From: Flavobacteriaceae bacterium
GTDB taxonomy: Bacteria; Bacteroidota; Bacteroidia; Flavobacteriales; Flavobacteriaceae
Reading direction: 5' to 3'
Assembly (NCBI GenBank): GCA_029253805.1
Contig: JAQWYU010000148.1
Span: 1-5,820 of the forward strand
Length of the DNA stretch: 5,820 nucleotides
Translations under genes and position numbers: made by a program
Shown: positions 1-5,820 of the stretch, one piece after another
How positions within the stretch are numbered: the first letter of the stretch is position 1
Layout: the number at the start of each line of letters is the position of its first letter
The notes under the pieces: model-generated
The model's input: the letters and a program-made list of their open reading frames with translations, nothing else
What the model was told of the DNA's origin: nothing
Databases searched by the model: none

Positions 1-3000
1 TTCCATCCATCTCCGTAAGAGTCAAGCATATTTAAAGTATGTGCACACGATGGTGAAGGATCTTCAACATTATAATCTACTTGATCTACAAGTTTATTTT
101 CAGAGTTGAATAATCTAACGGCATCTGACCTGCCCAAACCAAAGCCTAATTCTCCTACAAAAGGAATATTAGGAAAGACACTTATAAAATCTGAAGCGTC
201 TTTAACAAGAACTAAATAACCGTTTCCTTCAATTTGAGTACCATCGGGGATTACAAAAACATGTGTGTCATCATCGTCTTTTACTTCCCAGTTTGAAACA
301 TCAATTGATATTAATTTTGGATTATATAATTCAATCCAATCATTGGGCTTAAATGTCTCACTTGACCTGTAGTTAATCTCATTAACAACTATACCCTCTA
401 CTTGGAGTAGCGCCCCTGCCTCATATAAACATACCCCTGAAGCATCTTTTACTACAATATTATAATCTCCTACGGCTAAGTTGGTAAAGGTGTTTGAATC
501 CACAAAGTTTTGGCCGCCATCAATACTATATTGATACGGGCTCAGTCCCGATGTCGGATTAATTTCAATTGACCCGTCTGTTGAAACAACAGAGGATACA
601 GGAATTACATTTACATCAACTGTGGTGAACTCACAAGCTTCAATCAAAACAGACTCACTGTAGGAGCAAAAACCTTCAGCTCCTTCAATAACTATATTAT
701 ATACCCCAGACGATAAATTGTCAAATATGTTAGAATCACTAAACGTTAGGCCGCCGTCAATACTGTACATAAATGGACTAAGGCCTGAGGTCGTATTTAT
801 TGTAATTTTACCATCGTATTCTAATGTAGAACTTGCGTTTGAGACAGTAATTTCAGCTGTGATTTCACACCCAGTTTCATCTAAGCAAAATACTTCCTGG
901 GTAAAATTATCAAATTCCCCATCATTTATAAGGATCATATTCCCTAACGAGTCAAAGACCTGAAAATTACCTTCTCCGAATCCGCAGCATATGCCGTCGC
1001 CATAAGAATCATAAACGTATAACGTAAAGCAAGACGTATAATCTACGCAAATATCTTCGCTGTAAACCTCAACATCGTCGTTTAAAGACCCCGTAGATAT
1101 AATCTCATTTTCTTCGTTTAATAGTTTCCAAGAAGTTTCTTGAGGGTAATTATCTGCATTAATGGTAAGCGTGATAATCTCATAGTCTGAATCTAAATTT
1201 GTAGTAATCGAGCCCGAATTATTAATAAAACTGTCATCCTCTTGTCCATTTATTTCTATTAAGTTTAAAACAATTGCATTGTTTTCTTGTAAGTTTTCAT
1301 TTACTGAAATGACTATCGAGTCTTGATTTAGAGAATCTATTTCAACTGATGTTGTAATTAAATCAACTACCTGGTCGTTAACCACAACCTCAATAGTTAC
1401 TTCAGTAATAGTTGTCTCACCTAGATTAGCAACCATCGCAGTCAACTCAACAACATCGTCACAAACTACCTCTAACTCTTCAATAGAAATTGCCCCATCT
1501 AACTGTTGAATCTTACTCAAAACGATGTTAAAAGTATCGTTATTTTCGTACTCGTCAGTGGGGTGATTAACATTTACTGTAATACTATAGTCACCTGTTA
1601 TGGAAAAGTCTTGAGGAGTTGAAAATTGAAAATTTGCTTCATTAAATGGCTCAATTGTTTGAGGAGTTGTTATAGACTCCACAAATTCACCATCAACTAA
1701 AAGCTCTAGCTCAAAACCACTCATATCGTTTAATCCTTGATTTGCAATTGTAGCTGTTACAAGTTCGTTATTTCCTAAGCTTGAAGAAGACTGAGGCGCT
1801 ACTATTGCGGTCACCCCTAAATCATTATCAGCATTTACATTGGCCCAAAATGAAACCCAGGGTCTTGCTTGTTTAATTATTAATTGATCTAGAGCTGTGA
1901 CTTTATATTCGATATCTACTCCAAAGCCCTCTGCGCCTTCAACTCCGTAGAGTATTGAAAATTCATCGTGAATAACAGCAAGAAACTCTCGCAACTGATC
2001 AAGATAGACTTGATCCATTACTAACTCTCCTGGATTTACCAAGTTGGATAATCTTAGGACAAGATATCCCCCTCCTTGCAAAGGGTCTTCATATAATAAA
2101 ATTTCTTCAGGGACTGAGTTAGGGTCAGGGTTAGTAATTAATGACTCTCCTACCTGTGTGTTTAGGTAAAAGGTGTCCTCAGTTTCATAAATAGGATCAA
2201 TACTGATTCCTACTCCATTTGATTGTTCGTTCTGAAAATTTGTGTGGCATAATAACCCCATTGCTGCCATAAAATGATCTACCCGATAAAAATCTCTTTC
2301 CTCATAAGCTCTAAAATTCCACATACTAGCATAAACCTGTTTTATAGATTTAGAAATATGCCCTTCGTCAAGGTATTGAGTTTTTGAGGTATATAATCCT
2401 GCACCACTAAAACCGGGTAAGTCTTCATTATTAGTGCTAGATCTACACCTAACGGCAGTACCTTCTGGAAAGTCATCGTGCATGGATTGTAAATCATCTA
2501 ACATCCACTGTGGCATTGGAGCAGACTTTATGTCTCTTCGGAAATCTTTTAACCGTTGAATACGGAAATTTATGTCATTTTGGAAAGCAGAATTATCAAT
2601 CATTACTTGAGCCTCTTCATAAAAGTTATTGAACTGCATGAATTCATCATAATAATAAAATGGAATTCCAAAACCATCCGGGATTGTGCCGCTAGGAAGG
2701 TCAAATGTCCTCATGGTAGCAACATTCGAGCACTTCGCACCAAAAGAAGAAGACATCTCAAAATTAATTTCATCCAATGGTAGAATTTCTGTAATACTTA
2801 AATCTCTAACAGGTATTTGTGGTTCAGTTGGTCTTAAGTCTTCATACCACTCGTTCACTTCAGATAAAGTAGCTTCTCTTATTTCAAACTGCTCATTTTC
2901 AACCTTGTAATAGATGTAGCCACCTAAAAGATTTGCAATTTCGTCATTATCTAAGGGGTTTGCGATATATGCGTTTGGCACATTATCTTGAATTGCTCTT

Positions 3001-4055
3001 AAATTTACGTGTGATAAAGGGGTTTGTATCACAGAAGTTATAATTCCTCCCACTCTAGGAAGCGAATTTGGCAATGCATCATACAAAACAATGTCTCGGC
3101 TCCCAGGAGTATCATTAAGGTCTTGCATGTGCTTAAAAAACCCATAACCTTCTGCTTCGTGGAAGGGTATATAATTAATTTCTGCAAAAACATCAGACTC
3201 TAAAACTACTTCAATTCTAGACCCTTCAAAGTCTGTAGCGTAATTATCGAGGTGAGAGTCTTCATCATTTTGCCCAATAAAGTGGTTCATATTGTTCTGT
3301 AAAAAAGGCATACTCGCAACTAACAGTTCATATGTTTTTTGAGTGGCTTCGAAATTTTTAGCATCACCAAAAGAAAAATTAAATGAGTACGTTCCAACTA
3401 CACCACTCGGCAATATTACGCTCGGATTAAAAACAATCTCTCCAGAACTATCATCTCCATCAACAGTTGCATCAATTCCGTTCCAAAAAGATGCGTGTAT
3501 GGTATAGGTATTACTGTTAATAAAATAAACCTTTGGCTCTGGCGTATCTCTGTCAAGTATGCCAAACTTGACATATAACTGGTCATCAAGAAATGGAGCC
3601 CAACCTACATTATTAACTGTTGCTAAAGTCATGAAAGTTTCTTCATCAGGAATCGATGTTGATCCGTCACTAATATCAATAGGATCTGCAAAGTTAAAAG
3701 GAGAGTCCGTAGGCATATTGTTAAACTCTGTAATATCGTCTATTCCGTCTCCGTCATAATCTTCAGGGTTTGATATATCATGTTCGGTTATTGAATATTT
3801 TTCCAATGGATAAGCTTCTGCTGGCTCAGAAATAACCATGGTTCCAGTTACTCCTATTGCCATTGAAGTTGCCCAATTAAACGTAGAACTATGTTGTGCG
3901 TGAAGTACATAGTATTTTCCTTCTTGAGCTTGTATTGATAATTGAACTTGTCCAAAACTATTAACAGAATAATTATCAATATTTACGTCTTGTGCAGAGC
4001 TAATATTGTATGCACAAATTAGACAAAATAGTAATGTGACAACTTTGTTAATCAT
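1..4055 (-). CDS. Exported multidomain protein with phosphohistidine-like and PPDK-type ATP-grasp domains plus adhesin-like tail (C-terminus beyond left edge)
   Basis: The frame is open from ATG at 4055 to the window edge (1351 complete codons, no stop). Residues 1-21 are a signal peptide ending SSA|QD. A calcium-loop-like DYDGDGIDD lies at 99-107, then an unrecognised region at about 150-318. A swivel-like segment (about 320-395) carries PLSHVNLRA with His349, like the catalytic His motif of glucan water dikinases. The ATP-grasp domain (about 425-735) shows FGAKCSNV (Lys441), RCRSSTNNEDLPG (Arg538, Glu544, Asp545), GVGISIDP (614-621), VGESLITNPD (Glu637), DIEY (Asp714, Glu716) and QARP (Gln729, Arg731), the series expected for PPDK_N. 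No PEP-utilising C-terminal barrel follows. Instead come CARDB-like domains (746-851, 852-954), a DSYGDGICC module (about 955-1057), SprB-like repeats (1065-1219), a lamin-tail domain (about 1221-1332) and CAHTLNMLDSYGDGW at the edge. Type IX secretion is plausible, but the C-terminal signal is outside the window. The fold assignments are strong; the activity (dikinase/phosphotransferase) and substrate are inferred. Confidence 0.9.
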   Translation of the reverse strand, partial: MINKVVTLLFCLICAYNISSAQDVNIDNYSVNSFGQVQLSIQAQEGKYYVLHAQHSSTFNWATSMAIGVTGTMVISEPAEAYPLEKYSITEHDISNPEDYDGDGIDDITEFNNMPTDSPFNFADPIDISDGSTSIPDEETFMTLATVNNVGWAPFLDDQLYVKFGILDRDTPEPKVYFINSNTYTIHASFWNGIDATVDGDDSSGEIVFNPSVILPSGVVGTYSFNFSFGDAKNFEATQKTYELLVASMPFLQNNMNHFIGQNDEDSHLDNYATDFEGSRIEVVLESDVFAEINYIPFHEAEGYGFFKHMQDLNDTPGSRDIVLYDALPNSLPRVGGIITSVIQTPLSHVNLRAIQDNVPNAYIANPLDNDEIANLLGGYIYYKVENEQFEIREATLSEVNEWYEDLRPTEPQIPVRDLSITEILPLDEINFEMSSSFGAKCSNVATMRTFDLPSGTIPDGFGIPFYYYDEFMQFNNFYEEAQVMIDNSAFQNDINFRIQRLKDFRRDIKSAPMPQWMLDDLQSMHDDFPEGTAVRCRSSTNNEDLPGFSGAGLYTSKTQYLDEGHISKSIKQVYASMWNFRAYEERDFYRVDHFMAAMGLLCHTNFQNEQSNGVGISIDPIYETEDTFYLNTQVGESLITNPDPNSVPEEILLYEDPLQGGGYLVLRLSNLVNPGELVMDQVYLDQLREFLAVIHDEFSILYGVEGAEGFGVDIEYKVTALDQLIIKQARPWVSFWANVNADNDLGVTAIVAPQSSSSLGNNELVTATIANQGLNDMSGFELELLVDGEFVESITTPQTIEPFNEANFQFSTPQDFSITGDYSITVNVNHPTDEYENNDTFNIVLSKIQQLDGAISIEELEVVCDDVVELTAMVANLGETTITEVTIEVVVNDQVVDLITTSVEIDSLNQDSIVISVNENLQENNAIVLNLIEINGQEDDSFINNSGSITTNLDSDYEIITLTINADNYPQETSWKLLNEENEIISTGSLNDDVEVYSEDICVDYTSCFTLYVYDSYGDGICCGFGEGNFQVFDSLGNMILINDGEFDNFTQEVFCLDETGCEITAEITVSNASSTLEYDGKITINTTSGLSPFMYSIDGGLTFSDSNIFDNLSSGVYNIVIEGAEGFCSYSESVLIEACEFTTVDVNVIPVSSVVSTDGSIEINPTSGLSPYQYSIDGGQNFVDSNTFTNLAVGDYNIVVKDASGVCLYEAGALLQVEGIVVNEINYRSSETFKPNDWIELYNPKLISIDVSNWEVKDDDDTHVFVIPDGTQIEGNGYLVLVKDASDFISVFPNIPFVGELGFGLGRSDAVRLFNSENKLVDQVDYNVEDPSPSCAHTLNMLDSYGDGW
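399..863 (-). repeat. Two tandem SprB-like repeats inside the large exported protein
   Basis: Residues 1065-1140 (636-863) and 1141-1219 (399-635) are two copies of one module, 76 and 79 residues long. They share SGLSP-(F/Y)-x-YSIDGG, then F-x-DSN-x-F-x-NL, then G-x-YNIV, and each ends near a cysteine (GFCSY, GVCLY). This is the pattern of SprB-type repeats found in surface adhesins and gliding-associated proteins of Bacteroidetes. The two copies have diverged at the DNA level, so this is an old duplication rather than a recent one. Confidence 0.85.
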
Positions 4056-4179
4056 GTCGTAGAATTATTTGATTAGTTTAAGAGCGTAATATACAAATGT
4101 TTAACTATAGTTTCCTTGGTAAATGAACTAAAGCCTATAAAATTGCTGTTTTGAAGTCCATTTATGTGACAGTTCAAGA

Positions 4180-4701
4180 TTAGTCAGCACAGACAAAAGA
4201 AGAATGAAATAAGTGAAGTCGCCCCTTTTTCTTGTTAATTACCACCTGATAAATCCGATTATAAATATCTAAATCAAATGCCCCTATGACTTCTCCTGTT
4301 AATAAGCCTGCTAATACCCCGGTAGTGTTACTGTGCCCAACCACAAGTGCATCTTTATTTTTTTCAATCAACAGCTTAGAAAAAGTTTTAAGATCTTGAG
4401 GGTTATACTCTATGATGTCAAGGGCCTTAGAGGCTGCTGTTGGTCGAGCAGTATTCATCGTCCGATTGTAATTAGTACTATATATGTTTTCAAGATTTAC
4501 CTCTTTAAAAAAATTACTTAATTCCTTTGAGCGTTGTTCTCCACACTGAGTGAGCTGTGGGTCTGACTTGTTGCTCGATGCTAAATCTTTTTCTGAATGT
4601 CTTACTAGATATATAGTAATTGTCTCATTATCTGCCTGCGCATTAACATAAAATTGGCCTGTAATAAACATTAGACCTATAACTAAATATCTCATTATCA
4701 T
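4180..4701 (-). CDS. Exported histidine phosphatase superfamily protein (SixA-like)
   Basis: The 173-residue product starts with a signal peptide (hydrophobic 5-19, likely cleavage VNA|QA at 21/22), so the enzyme should act in the periplasm or outside. The mature part is a minimal histidine-phosphatase fold. The nucleophile motif is LVRHSEK (Arg34, His35), with Ser in place of the common Gly after the His. Arg80 sits in YSTNYNRTMNTARPT and the second catalytic His in VVGHSNTTG (His123). Glu98 is a possible acid. About 150 mature residues resembles the phosphohistidine phosphatase SixA more than large acid phosphatases or phytases. Met3 is an alternative start; no Shine-Dalgarno sequence is seen, as is usual in Bacteroidetes. 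The stop is 124 bases upstream of the large dikinase-like gene on the same strand, so co-transcription is possible. The substrate is not determined by sequence; phosphohistidine, phosphosugar or nucleotide are all open. Confidence 0.88.
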   Translation of the reverse strand: MIMRYLVIGLMFITGQFYVNAQADNETITIYLVRHSEKDLASSNKSDPQLTQCGEQRSKELSNFFKEVNLENIYSTNYNRTMNTARPTAASKALDIIEYNPQDLKTFSKLLIEKNKDALVVGHSNTTGVLAGLLTGEVIGAFDLDIYNRIYQVVINKKKGRLHLFHSSFVCAD

Positions 4702-4845
4702 TTTTTTATGAATTATTCTTTTTATGTTATAAAGTTAGTAAAATTAAATGATCCAATAGTTTATTTATTACGTAGTAATATTATTTCTTCCGCACTGTAA
4801 ATCCAAAACTGGGGATTATCGTAAATCAGTTTAATTGGTGGCATT

Positions 4846-4853
4846 CAAAAATA
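4846..4853 (-). promoter_or_regulatory. Possible -7 element for the phosphatase gene
   Basis: On the minus strand this reads TATTTTTG, matching the Bacteroidetes -7 consensus TAnnTTTG. The nearest TTG upstream (complement of CAA at 4879-4881) is about 25 bases away, slightly too far for an ideal -33 box. It would give a leader of roughly 140 bases before the ATG at 4701. In such AT-rich DNA a chance match is quite possible. Confidence 0.25.
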
Positions 4854-4896
4854 AAATATTAATATGTTTCATTTTAAACAATCAATTTTAAATTTA

Positions 4897-4904
4897 TACT
4901 TTTG
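4897..4904 (+). promoter_or_regulatory. Likely -7 promoter element for the small membrane-protein operon
   Basis: TACTTTTG is an exact match to the Bacteroidetes TAnnTTTG -7 element. A T-rich candidate for the -33 region (TTTC at 4867 or TTTT at 4872) lies 21-26 bases upstream but is not an exact TTTG. Transcription would begin near 4910, leaving a leader of about 50 bases before the ATG at 4963. The element overlaps the first of two TGTTAACA palindromes. Confidence 0.5.
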
Positions 4905-4929
4905 TTAACAAAAATTTAATTTGTTAACA
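4900..4929. repeat. Twin TGTTAACA palindromes, candidate operator
   Basis: TTTGTTAACA occurs twice, at 4901-4910 and 4920-4929, with a 19-base start-to-start distance (a little under two helical turns). Each copy contains the palindrome TGTTAACA. The first extends to a perfect 14-base palindrome, TTTTGTTAACAAAA, at 4900-4913. The first copy shares TTTG with the candidate -7 box and the second covers the expected start of the transcript. That placement suits a repressor dimer pair. No regulator is visible in the window. Confidence 0.4.
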
Positions 4930-4962
4930 TTAAGTTTGAGTGTATTTAAAATTAAATCACAA

Positions 4963-5133
4963 ATGATTAAAGAATTTATATTTAAATGGTATCCGGTAAT
5001 TTTGGCATTTCTCTGTCTATTATACTCTGTCGGACTTGGGGTTATGGGTAGGACAGACGAAGCGCAATACAGCGCACACTGGCCAGGAACTATTTTATTA
5101 TTCGCTTTAACTATAAGACAAAGAAGAAGATAA
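4963..5133 (+). CDS. Small membrane protein of unknown function (56 aa)
   Basis: I do not recognise this protein. It starts MIKEFIFKWYP and has a strong hydrophobic segment at residues 9-29 (Trp9 to Gly29). A short polar stretch with RTDEAQYS (30-37) follows, then a second, shorter hydrophobic segment at 40-51 and a basic end, RQRRR. This suggests an inner-membrane protein with one or two spans and a positive C-terminus on the cytoplasmic side. The frame stays open upstream to a TTG at 4921, but that lies inside the palindrome pair and near the predicted transcript start, so the ATG at 4963 is preferred. The stop TAA shares its last A with the ATG of the next gene, which indicates translational coupling. 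Confidence is limited by the small size. Confidence 0.6.
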   Translation: MIKEFIFKWYPVILAFLCLLYSVGLGVMGRTDEAQYSAHWPGTILLFALTIRQRRR

Positions 5134-5309
5134 TGGGTCTAGGGATGTTTATTATTGGGTTTGTGATTTTTCTGTTCTATGTTTACTTTTTAATATGGAA
5201 CATATTTTACAGCAACAAAAAACAAAGAGAAGAAAACAATTACTCCAATGAATCAAGCGAAATTGACTCAGATGGTATGGGTAATTTTACACGCTTTCCA
5301 AAAAAGTAA
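5133..5309 (+). CDS. Small single-span membrane protein of unknown function (58 aa)
   Basis: The ATG at 5133 overlaps the preceding stop codon (TAATG), a classic coupling arrangement. The product begins MGLGMFIIGFVIFLFYVYFL and has a single long hydrophobic segment at about 3-26. A basic patch follows (NKKQRE, 28-33), then a hydrophilic tail rich in Asn, Ser, Glu and Asp (to about residue 48), ending TRFPKK. The basic patch places the tail in the cytoplasm by the positive-inside rule. Met5 is an alternative start. I do not recognise the family. Support comes from the overlap, membrane-protein composition and a downstream hairpin with T-run, not from homology. Confidence 0.55.
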   Translation: MGLGMFIIGFVIFLFYVYFLIWNIFYSNKKQREENNYSNESSEIDSDGMGNFTRFPKK

Positions 5310-5315
5310 TTTCCG

Positions 5316-5347
5316 TTTTAATCCACCTAATTAAAATATTTTTTTTT
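5316..5347 (+). terminator. AT-only hairpin plus T-run between convergent genes
   Basis: TTTTAAT (5316-5322) pairs perfectly with ATTAAAA (5330-5336) around the loop CCACCTA. The stem is followed by a nine-base T-run at 5339-5347. It sits 6 bases after the stop at 5309 and 8 bases before the converging kbl stop, where a terminator is expected. The stem has no G:C pairs, so it is thermodynamically weak. On the minus strand the T-tract is missing, so it mainly serves the plus-strand pair. Confidence 0.45.
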
Positions 5348-5355
5348 GTAATACA

Positions 5356-5820
5356 TTAAACAACCTTTAGTCTTTTTCCAACTTTAATAAACGCTTTGAC
5401 GGCCTTATCTAAATGTTCCTTTGTATGAGCTGCAGATAATTGAACTCTTATACGCGCTTTACCCCTGGGTACTACAGGGAAGAAAAATCCAATAACATAA
5501 ATACCTTCATCTAAAAGTGCGTTAGCCATTTCTTGAGACAGCTTAGCGTCATACAACATTACAGGTACTATAGCAGAATCTGCACCAACAAGATCAAAAC
5601 CAGCGGATTTCATTTTATCTCTAAAATAATTGGTATTTTTTTCCAATTGATCTCTCAAAGAAGTGTCTTTTGAGATCATTTCAAAAACCTTGATCGAAGC
5701 ACCAACAATTGTAGGCGCTAAGGAGTTTGAAAAAAGATAAGGTCTTGATTTTTGTCGAAGTATTTCGATGATTTCTTTTTTTCCTGTAGTAAATCCACCC
5801 ATTGCGCCTCCCAAAGCTTT
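5356..5820 (-). CDS. kbl: Glycine C-acetyltransferase / 2-amino-3-ketobutyrate CoA ligase, C-terminal part (5' end beyond right edge)
   Basis: This PLP enzyme converts 2-amino-3-oxobutanoate plus CoA to glycine and acetyl-CoA in the cytosol, the second step of threonine breakdown after threonine dehydrogenase. The visible 154 residues match E. coli Kbl closely from memory: KALGGAMGG, RQKSRPYLFSNSLAP, IKVFEMI, AIVPVMLYD, EGIYVIGFFFPVVPRG and RIRVQLSAAHT. The AAA codon at 5818-5820 aligns with the PLP-binding lysine of the GTLGKALGG motif, so the window starts at that residue. The second Arg of RIR (codon 5446-5448) aligns with the substrate-carboxylate Arg368 of E. coli Kbl. The remaining length equals the expected C-terminal portion of a protein of about 398 residues. 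A TTG at 5814 is internal to the family alignment and is not a start. The related KBL/ALAS/AONS enzymes are the alternatives, but the identity pattern favours Kbl. Confidence 0.95.
   Translation of the reverse strand, partial: KALGGAMGGFTTGKKEIIEILRQKSRPYLFSNSLAPTIVGASIKVFEMISKDTSLRDQLEKNTNYFRDKMKSAGFDLVGADSAIVPVMLYDAKLSQEMANALLDEGIYVIGFFFPVVPRGKARIRVQLSAAHTKEHLDKAVKAFIKVGKRLKVV

Noticed and set aside
718..963. Plus-strand open frame of 81 codons
   Set aside because: It lies antisense within the SprB/DSYGDG part of the large exported protein, which is supported by clear domain motifs. Its own translation shows no recognisable feature.
2556..2910. Two overlapping plus-strand open frames
   Set aside because: They are antisense to the start of the ATP-grasp domain (GAK motif, PDGFGIP) and are shadows of that frame.
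3559..3759. Plus-strand open frame of 66 codons
   Set aside because: It is antisense to the N-terminal part of the large protein and has no supporting signal.
4094..4101. AACATTTG on the minus strand as a promoter for the large gene
   Set aside because: It misses the TA of TAnnTTTG by one base, and no TTG-like -33 box lies at a suitable distance, so I do not call it. The large gene may be read from the phosphatase promoter.
4151..4177. Imperfect inverted repeat TTGAA-GTC / GAC-AG-TTCAA after the phosphatase stop
   Set aside because: The stem has a bulge and no T-run follows on the minus strand, so it is not a convincing terminator.
4333..4521. Plus-strand open frame of 62 codons
   Set aside because: It is antisense to the histidine phosphatase, whose catalytic motifs support the minus strand.
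4766..4832. Inverted repeats TATTAC-GTA-GTAATA and AAACTG-N15-CAGTTT in the divergent intergenic region
   Set aside because: Six-base stems are expected by chance in AT-rich DNA, and neither is placed at a recognised promoter element.
4921..4962. TTG start adding 14 residues to the first small membrane protein
   Set aside because: The TTG lies in the palindrome pair, close to the predicted transcript start. The ATG at 4963 gives a normal membrane-protein N-terminus.
5812..5814. TTG as the start of the kbl fragment
   Set aside because: It falls inside the conserved KALGG motif next to the PLP lysine, so the gene clearly continues beyond the right edge.

Overview
The window is AT-rich DNA, most likely from a marine-type Flavobacteriia/Bacteroidetes bacterium. 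The evidence is SprB-type and DSYGDG modules in a very large exported protein, lysine- and asparagine-rich coding, absent Shine-Dalgarno sequences, and TAnnTTTG-type promoter elements. No rRNA, tRNA, CRISPR array or insertion sequence was seen.

Layout. Positions 1-4055 (minus) hold one uninterrupted reading frame of at least 1351 codons that runs off the left edge. It encodes an exported protein with a signal peptide, an unrecognised N-terminal region, a phosphohistidine swivel-like segment (LSHVNLRA, His349) and a complete PPDK/PEP-synthase-type ATP-grasp domain. These are followed by two CARDB-like domains, a DSYGDG module, two SprB-like repeats, a lamin-tail domain and the start of another DSYGDGW module. 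Positions 4180-4701 (minus), just upstream of it, encode an exported histidine-phosphatase-superfamily protein resembling SixA. Positions 4702-4962 are a divergent intergenic region with a good plus-strand promoter overlapped by a pair of TGTTAACA palindromes. Positions 4963-5133 and 5133-5309 (plus) are two overlapping genes for tiny membrane proteins. An AT-only hairpin with a T-run separates them from the convergent 3' half of kbl (5356-5820, minus), which is cut by the right edge.

How the parts may work together. The centre of interest is the pair on the minus strand: an exported enzyme with the His-domain-then-ATP-grasp order of glucan water dikinases, and an exported phosphatase of a superfamily that includes phosphohistidine phosphatases. 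Both look catalytically intact by motif. A phosphorylation/dephosphorylation pair acting outside the cytoplasm is an inference from motifs and adjacency; substrate and activity are unknown. The kbl gene is ordinary threonine/glycine metabolism and need not be related. The two small membrane proteins are unrecognised.
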